Assembly: GCA_002428985.1 (NCBI GenBank)
Contig: DIYL01000040.1
Coordinates: forward strand, 1-64,000
Length of the DNA: 64,000 nt
Reading direction: 5' to 3'
Source of the DNA: Anaerolineales bacterium UBA6055
GTDB lineage: Bacteria > Chloroflexota > Anaerolineae > Aggregatilineales > Phototrophicaceae
A program made the position numbers and the translations under genes. Each line of letters begins with the position of its first letter. Positions within the stretch are counted from its first letter, which is position 1. Positions 62,901 to 64,000 of the stretch are shown one piece after another. The notes beneath the pieces were generated by a model that searched no databases, had not been told where the DNA came from, and saw only the letters and a list, made by a program, of their open reading frames with translations.

Positions 62901-64000
62901 CCGGGTAGACCAAATGGCTCAATACCATCGTCATCGGTTAATGCCAACACCCGTTGTGTATCGACCAATTCTTGGACACGTGAATGCCCTGAAATGAGAA
63001 TGTTGCGCGTTGGTTCATCACTATCGATACCAGCGGCACCTTCGAGCCTCATATATGATCCGGTACGTCGCCACATCGTCATCGTATCAAATGGGATAAT
63101 CCAGCCCATTTCCTCAAGTGCAAGGTCAATGACTTCGTCGCGTTCCAACGATGCTGTAATACGCGAGGACACTTCTGTTAATGCTGCTAGCTGATTCGCA
63201 CGGTTTTCGATAGCCCGTTCGAGTTCGGCACGTTCTGTCACATCTTCAACCAGCAATACCGCACCGCGCACGATTTGATCATAGCGCAGTGGATAGAGGT
63301 ACAAGTTCATGATGTAATTATTGTCATCATCTGGCGGACGATAACCAATAAGCTCGGCAGGTTTACCATCTTCTAGGACGGCATGGAGTTCTTGTTTGAG
63401 CGCACCACCTAGAGAGGGTTGGTAAGAGAAAAGGTCACTTTGAATCGCATCGGTTGACCATTGATAACGGTCTTGCATAAATTCATTCATATTGAGGATG
63501 CGACCAGATTGATCTAGTACGACAATACCTTGCTGAATGGATTCAACAACCGACTCGTTAAAGATCTGTAAGTTAACTGCACGATTGAAGAGACGTGCAC
63601 TTTGGATTGCTCCGGCAACTAATTGTGCCATACGGCGAAGGATCGGTAATGACTCTACATAATTTTCGATGTCATATGTGCTGGCACTACCAATGTGAAT
63701 TGCACCAAGTGACTCACCACCTGTGATGAGTGGGAGTACTAGGCTGACTTTTTCGCCTTGCGACTGCCAACTGAGGATGTCTGCAAAACGATTGTCGTCA
63801 TCTTCACCAAGGATGTATAGTTGCGAGTCACGTTGTTCAAGTGAATACCCTAGAGCTGTATTGGCAAGGCTTGACGGTTGCTCGGTTTCAAACTCTAGCT
63901 CGCCACCGCCAGCGTAACTTGCTTTAATCATATCGAAACCCTGTGTTTCGTCATTGGCAACAACGACTGACATCATCGAGAACGGCACGATTTTGAGTGT
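59930..64000 (-). CDS. Multi-GAF/PAS histidine kinase (5' end outside window)
   Basis: At least 1356 residues; the frame is open to the window edge, and the first visible residues lie inside a GAF domain, so the N-terminus is missing (the GTG at 63988 is unlikely as a start). Order from the N-terminus: partial GAF, PAS (QGIVVLDQSGRILNMNEFM), four GAF domains (marked by ASLERDEVIDLAL, LDLNDVFRTVAELM, STLNLNDMFDIV and RTLDMDQLLGRAL), a second PAS (DGVLLADATGRIILFNSAAE), HisKA with the phospho-His in VSHEFRTPLTPIKGY (codon at 60647-60649) and HATPase_c with VENAFNY, DTGVGIP and GTGLGLSLV. No membrane segment is visible in the part present. It is cotranscribed with the receiver gene. Confidence 0.93.
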   Translation of the reverse strand, partial: TLKIVPFSMMSVVVANDETQGFDMIKASYAGGGELEFETEQPSSLANTALGYSLEQRDSQLYILGEDDDNRFADILSWQSQGEKVSLVLPLITGGESLGAIHIGSASTYDIENYVESLPILRRMAQLVAGAIQSARLFNRAVNLQIFNESVVESIQQGIVVLDQSGRILNMNEFMQDRYQWSTDAIQSDLFSYQPSLGGALKQELHAVLEDGKPAELIGYRPPDDDNNYIMNLYLYPLRYDQIVRGAVLLVEDVTERAELERAIENRANQLAALTEVSSRITASLERDEVIDLALEEMGWIIPFDTMTMWRRTGSYMRLEGAAGIDSDEPTRNILISGHSRVQELVDTQRVLALTDDDGIEPFGLPGEEQAKSWLGVPLVNQGHVVGMLILVKHEHDLYITRSEQHVAFAFASQVAIALANAELFEQTFERTNELGTLLEAAQATSLTLDLNDVFRTVAELMFSALDMDECMIMIYDEVDNSLDVQARISSSGKAYDNEITDLTYDLKNYEAKFQALESREVIVIVEGQDLPYPLELKELLDSEYGARMLVPLVVRDASIGLIQLQQVSNDESTLTQQKVRLARALGSQVAVAIENARLQTETSERFEELLTINALSQAISSTLNLNDMFDIVREQVPMVTGAEEVYLALYDKEKEMITFPLVVSKGELITREPRKLNTDEISYIINRRRPLSLGADYFSIDSLRKSMGITNGEDDAKSYMGVPLIAGDEVLGALAVRDANRTRAFNVNDERILTTVSTQLGAAIQNSRLFEQITNFADELNEQVELRTEELENERDRLDTLYQITSELMRTLDMDQLLGRALGMVSKAVSAEDGVILLSDPATDKLYCRASLTPYSIYQDTNGRDAHPAEILASWLIQNEDHNDHVIVVDDLNEVAYWDNNLPNASQWNSALAVMLETNEDPMGVMVFLSSETAAFTESQLKLLVAAANQVSSAINSADLYQLIRDQAERLGRLLRAEQEEAQKNTAILESIADGVLLADATGRIILFNSAAERILQLPRQQVRGQLVSDISLLYGDGSMRWTQMLERWTDGNQPSPIEAGEFISEQIELGALTVSANLSPVFIGDQFLGTVSVFRDITRDIEVDRIKSEFITNVSHEFRTPLTPIKGYTDLLLMGAAGNLSDPQANMLNIIKENVERLTILVNDVLNIAKIDSQLERLAMQLVDLNEFVPSEFNKIAGRANNTKKNLTTSVTIGDNVPAIRADREKLIQVFNNIVENAFNYTRPNGKIDVDVTLQSGGRDVLITIADTGVGIPEDFREAVWRRFERNDDHALELDIAGTGLGLSLVRELVTLHSGTVWFESEVNVGTTFFVELPVEQPSFITETMEIPQVDTGD

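Noticed and set aside
1..64000. tRNA, rRNA, insertion sequences, prophage or toxin-antitoxin genes
   Set aside because: No cloverleaf, rRNA-like sequence, transposase, integrase or typical small gene pair was seen on reading both strands.

Overview
The window looks like a chromosomal segment from a Chloroflexota bacterium, most likely class Anaerolineae. This is inferred from content, not from a marker gene. The indications are several very large Ser/Thr kinases, multi-GAF histidine kinases, Thr/Pro 'TPTPT' linkers next to membrane anchors, a DUF3048 protein, a DUF4388 protein next to a stand-alone small GTPase, and a branched-chain-type ABC operon carrying its own CoA ligases. Base composition is moderately AT-rich. 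I see no rRNA, tRNA, CRISPR array, phage, transposase or origin.

Layout. 0.1-6.8 kb: a GT-C-like polytopic membrane protein, a secreted S41-type protease homologue, an MFS exporter and an EamA exporter. 6.9-16.1 kb (minus strand): one seven-gene operon, livG - acyl-CoA synthetase - livH - livM - livK - livF - PaaK-like ligase. It has a promoter at its head, palindromes before livK, an attenuating hairpin after livK and a terminator at its end. It would import a carboxylic-acid-like solute and activate it with CoA. 16.4-19.2 kb: single genes for a monoglyceride-lipase-type hydrolase, a four-EF-hand calcium protein and an APH-type kinase. 19.2-27.1 kb (minus): a tightly overlapped operon of a ClpC-like ATPase, a Ser/Thr kinase with a regular 22-unit TPR array, an FHA protein, a DUF3592 membrane protein and a HIT protein. 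27.4-37.4 kb: a membrane-anchored Ser/Thr kinase, a membrane-anchored P-loop ATPase, a nucleotide-kinase-like protein, a CheR-TPR methyltransferase, a large secreted protein with an AT-rich core, and a beta-propeller protein with a C-terminal cytochrome c motif.

37.5-42.5 kb: a DtxR-family regulator behind an IdeR-like box, two tandem DUF2917-like proteins, an SLC12-type transporter, another APH-type kinase and a DUF423 protein. 42.6-52.8 kb: a lipoprotein with four SH3-like modules, then a minus-strand cluster of a degenerate trypsin-fold protein with zinc ribbons, a YbjN protein, two 138-residue paralogues and a 1389-residue kinase with about 16 membrane segments, followed by a DUF3048 protein. 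53.0-57.2 kb (plus): DUF4388 protein, small GTPase, alpha/beta hydrolase, hexapeptide-repeat protein and RidA protein. 57.4-64.0 kb (minus): a five-GAF/two-PAS histidine kinase that runs off the window, its receiver protein, an alpha/beta hydrolase lacking the serine nucleophile, thiamine pyrophosphokinase and a DUF402 protein.

The two places most likely to hold something undescribed are the 44.0-51.3 kb kinase/pseudoprotease/YbjN cluster and the 19.2-27.1 kb Clp/kinase-TPR/FHA operon. Other striking points are a 102-residue higher-order TPR period, a 51-bp identical tail shared by two otherwise diverged paralogues, a GC mosaic inside one reading frame, and a Ser-to-Gly change at the same residue number in one of two paralogous hydrolases. 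Several genes start at TTG or GTG, and I chose starts by the nearest Shine-Dalgarno sequence.
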